From a virus: a stretch of DNA of 49,918 bases. The stretch spans positions 1-49,918 of IMG/VR virus record IMGVR_UViG_3300037153_000392; one strand, written 5' to 3'. The stretch's first letter is position 1. Each line of letters opens with the position of its first letter. Below are positions 48,775 through 49,918 of the stretch, piece by piece. A program made the position numbers and the translations under genes. A model generated the notes under the pieces. That model was not told where the DNA came from and did not search any database. It worked only from the letters and a program-made list of their open reading frames with translations.

Positions 48775-49490
48775 CAGACGGCCTCCCCGGCGAAAGTGGC
48801 GGGCTTGCTACCCCATGCCACGCCGTAGTGCTTGGCGCAGGTCTCGCCGTAGCCCACTGCGGTCGAGCGCTCATCGGAGAGGGCGCGGTTGCAGAAGCAG
48901 CACTTGCCGGTCAGGCGCCCGTGCTCGGCCGCGATCTTAGCTGGGTCACGAGCAAGCTCACCCAGGCGGCGTGCGATGGCGTCGGTGCGCCCGTTGGCGG
49001 CGCGCGCCGGCTGATACTCGCCCTCGACGGTGACGCGGCCCAGCCAAGCGCGGGCGGGCTCGCCATAGTCGTTGGTGGTCTCGTAGGCGTCGGTGGTGAC
49101 GGTGAGAGAGCCGGGGACCTTGGCCTTGGGGCCAGCGATGGTGAGGCGGATGCCCCAGCCTTCCAGGTCGTTGTCCTGGTCCACCTCGGGGACGCACAGC
49201 ACGATCGCCGGGCGCTTGAGGTGGGTCTTCGCCTTGGCGAACAGCGCCAGCACGCCGGTCAGCTGACCCACAGCCAGGGAGGCCTGGGCGGCTGCGGCCT
49301 GGGGGACAACGGACCAGAGCGTATCGCCGTAGCGGTTGCGGCCACGCGGCTCGGCCAGGGTCACGTACTTGGTGCCGCCAGCGCGGGTGCTGATGGCGAC
49401 AACGTCGCCGGCCTTGGCGAGGCTGGGGGAGGGGATGCGGACACCCCAGGTGCCGTCATCGAGCTTAACGAAGGATGCGGGGAAAGACAT
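48774..49490 (-). CDS. First leftward early protein with Cys cluster (DUF6011-like end), 238 aa
   Basis: ATG 49490, leader TGAAAGG (complement of 49499-49505). Body of beta strands (GTWGVRIPSPSLAKAGDVVA, AIVLCVPEVDQDNDLEGWGI) with helical parts (AQASLAVGQLTGVLALFAKA). Near residue 200 is GKCCFCNRALSDERSTAVGY followed by ETCAKHYG, the C-x-x-C...C cluster that defines DUF6011-type zinc domains, often on phage DNA-metabolism proteins. As the first gene from the leftward early promoter it may act early in infection. Confidence 0.75.
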   Translation of the reverse strand: MSFPASFVKLDDGTWGVRIPSPSLAKAGDVVAISTRAGGTKYVTLAEPRGRNRYGDTLWSVVPQAAAAQASLAVGQLTGVLALFAKAKTHLKRPAIVLCVPEVDQDNDLEGWGIRLTIAGPKAKVPGSLTVTTDAYETTNDYGEPARAWLGRVTVEGEYQPARAANGRTDAIARRLGELARDPAKIAAEHGRLTGKCCFCNRALSDERSTAVGYGETCAKHYGVAWGSKPATFAGEAV

Positions 49491-49535
49491 GTCAGAGGCC
49501 TTTCATATGGTTAAGAGTGAACCAAGCGATACAGT

Positions 49536-49564
49536 GCTATACGCCTACTGTGCCACGGTGTCAA
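49536..49564 (-). promoter_or_regulatory. Leftward early promoter
   Basis: TTGACA (complement of 49559-49564), 17 bases, TATAGC (complement of 49536-49541): perfect -35, four of six at -10. It lies about 46 bases before ATG 49490. GTTACGGTAAT (49573-49583) stands just upstream of the -35 and is a near-palindrome like that at 48268. Likely drives the leftward block 48774-49490 and beyond. Confidence 0.72.
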
Positions 49565-49572
49565 TGGCCTTG

Positions 49573-49583
49573 GTTACGGTAAT
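49573..49583. promoter_or_regulatory. GTTACGGTAAT near-palindrome upstream of the early promoter
   Basis: Same design as GTTACTGTAAC at 48268-48278, with one position changed. The spot behind a -35 suits an activator or a second repressor site. See the finding on GTTACnGTAAC. Confidence 0.5.
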
Positions 49584-49672
49584 CCGAAGTGAGATAGTTA
49601 CATATGAAACAGTTATCAAAGCGGTACCAATCCAGATGCGCCCGCAACTATGCGGCGCTGCATCAAAGTGGG

Positions 49673-49701
49673 TTGTCCACCGCCCAACTAGAGGGGATAA
49701 A
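49673..49701 (+). promoter_or_regulatory. Candidate rightward promoter before 49801
   Basis: TTGTCC (49673-49678), 17 bases, GATAAA (49696-49701). Both boxes are four of six. A dyad starts right after the -10. The gap 49491-49800 is non-coding control DNA, with an AT-rich stretch (about 49585-49622) that could aid unwinding. Confidence 0.5.
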
Positions 49702-49730
49702 GGTCAGTCAGCCTGACTGATTGACTGACC
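49702..49730 (+). promoter_or_regulatory. GGTCAGTCA / TGACTGACC dyad, operator-like
   Basis: GGTCAGTCA (49702-49710) pairs with TGACTGACC (49722-49730). An inner alternative pairing, CAGTCA (49705-49710) with TGACTG (49714-49719), excludes the outer one, so two structures compete. It sits at the expected transcription start of the rightward promoter. Confidence 0.58.
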
Positions 49731-49800
49731 CCACGAATCACCTGACGCTCGCGCGCGGCATCACGGCATCGGGCCGAAAGCGGGCTGTCCGAGGGGTGCA

Positions 49801-49918
49801 ATGGCTCAAGCCAAGCCCAAGCCGAAGAACACAGCGAGCTTCAATGGGTGTTGCCTGGGTGAGCTTGAGGGGCCGGACGCTGAAGCGGTCTACGGGGTGT
49901 CCCCGGTTGCGGTGGTGC
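49801..49918 (+). CDS. Start of a rightward gene, 39 residues in window
   Basis: ATG 49801 with GAGGGG six bases upstream; no stop to the window edge. The product begins MAQAKPKPKNTASF, then NGCCLGELEGPDAEAVYGV. The basic Lys/Pro start and the place after a divergent control region would suit a packaging or early regulatory gene, such as a small terminase subunit, but the fragment does not allow a call. It continues outside. Confidence 0.6.
   Translation, partial: MAQAKPKPKNTASFNGCCLGELEGPDAEAVYGVSPVAVV

Noticed and set aside
49507-49716. A 69-aa upper-strand frame starting at the ATG after the leader
   Set aside because: Lies in the AT-rich control region, lacks third-position bias and has no ribosome site.
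1-49918. tRNA or rRNA genes
   Set aside because: No cloverleaf or rRNA signature was seen by eye on either strand. A tRNA search program would settle it.
1-49918. Integrase, transposase or insertion sequence
   Set aside because: No tyrosine or serine recombinase motif, DDE pattern or terminal inverted repeats were noticed in any well-biased frame.

Overview
The window reads as about 50 kb of a GC-rich tailed-phage genome, or of an intact prophage or phage-plasmid, most likely of podovirus type from an alphaproteobacterial host. The podovirus call rests on a short head-tail adaptor-like protein (5187-5984), a tail hub/nozzle-like protein (5984-8812) and three very large virion proteins of 1,962, 1,389 and 1,928 aa, with no tail sheath, tube or classical tape measure in view. 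The host call rests on high GC with strong G/C at third codon positions, and on a recurring TGAAAGGA leader that pairs with the CCTCCTTTCT 16S tail typical of Alphaproteobacteria. Terminase, portal and capsid genes are not visible. They may lie outside the window, perhaps after the rightward gene that starts at 49801.

Layout. (1) 1-25924, rightward: tail fibre, tail and internal virion genes, packed with start/stop overlaps. They include a collagen-like fibre, a collar-type fibre, the adaptor, the nozzle with a lectin-like insertion, a GNAT-fold acetyltransferase, and three giant Gly/Ala/Pro-rich proteins that share the motif [FYH]AxGGxV. (2) 25921-29358: a small leftward gene, then a rightward lysis and membrane-protein cassette with a three-part endolysin and several small one- or two-helix membrane proteins, two of which are paralogues. 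(3) 29361-30388: a leftward secreted collagen-like protein with a YadA-type anchor (a probable moron) and a small rightward gene. (4) 30385-35332, leftward: ERF-type annealing protein, HTH and winged-helix proteins, membrane proteins and an HNH-like protein. (5) 35331-39403, a rightward island: ribbon-helix-helix protein, DNA methylase-like protein, PD-(D/E)XK-like nuclease and SF2 helicase. (6) 39357-49490, leftward: many small accessory proteins, a secreted zincin-like protein, a ParB-like protein, a SWIM-finger protein, a Ycf46-like AAA+ ATPase and a Cys-cluster protein near the leftward early promoter. (7) 49491-49800: a divergent control region with palindromes and promoter-like sequences, then the start of a rightward gene.

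How it works together. The rightward block builds the tail and the proteins probably ejected with the DNA. The endolysin cassette releases progeny. The leftward block supplies recombination, regulation and host-takeover functions. I see no DNA polymerase and no integrase, so replication probably relies on the host plus the phage helicase and ERF protein, and lifestyle is undecided. The YadA-anchored collagen-like gene and the repressor-like palindromes at leftward promoters hint at lysogeny but do not prove it.

Most unusual signals: a 75-codon segment inside the third giant gene whose codon bias belongs to another frame; a leader element repeated before about 13 leftward genes; dispersed words GATTACCGGA and GATTCGCGT; strong leftward promoters built into different dyads; a Cys-rich Gly domain in a virion protein; and a read-through fusion of two ORFs at the standard leader.
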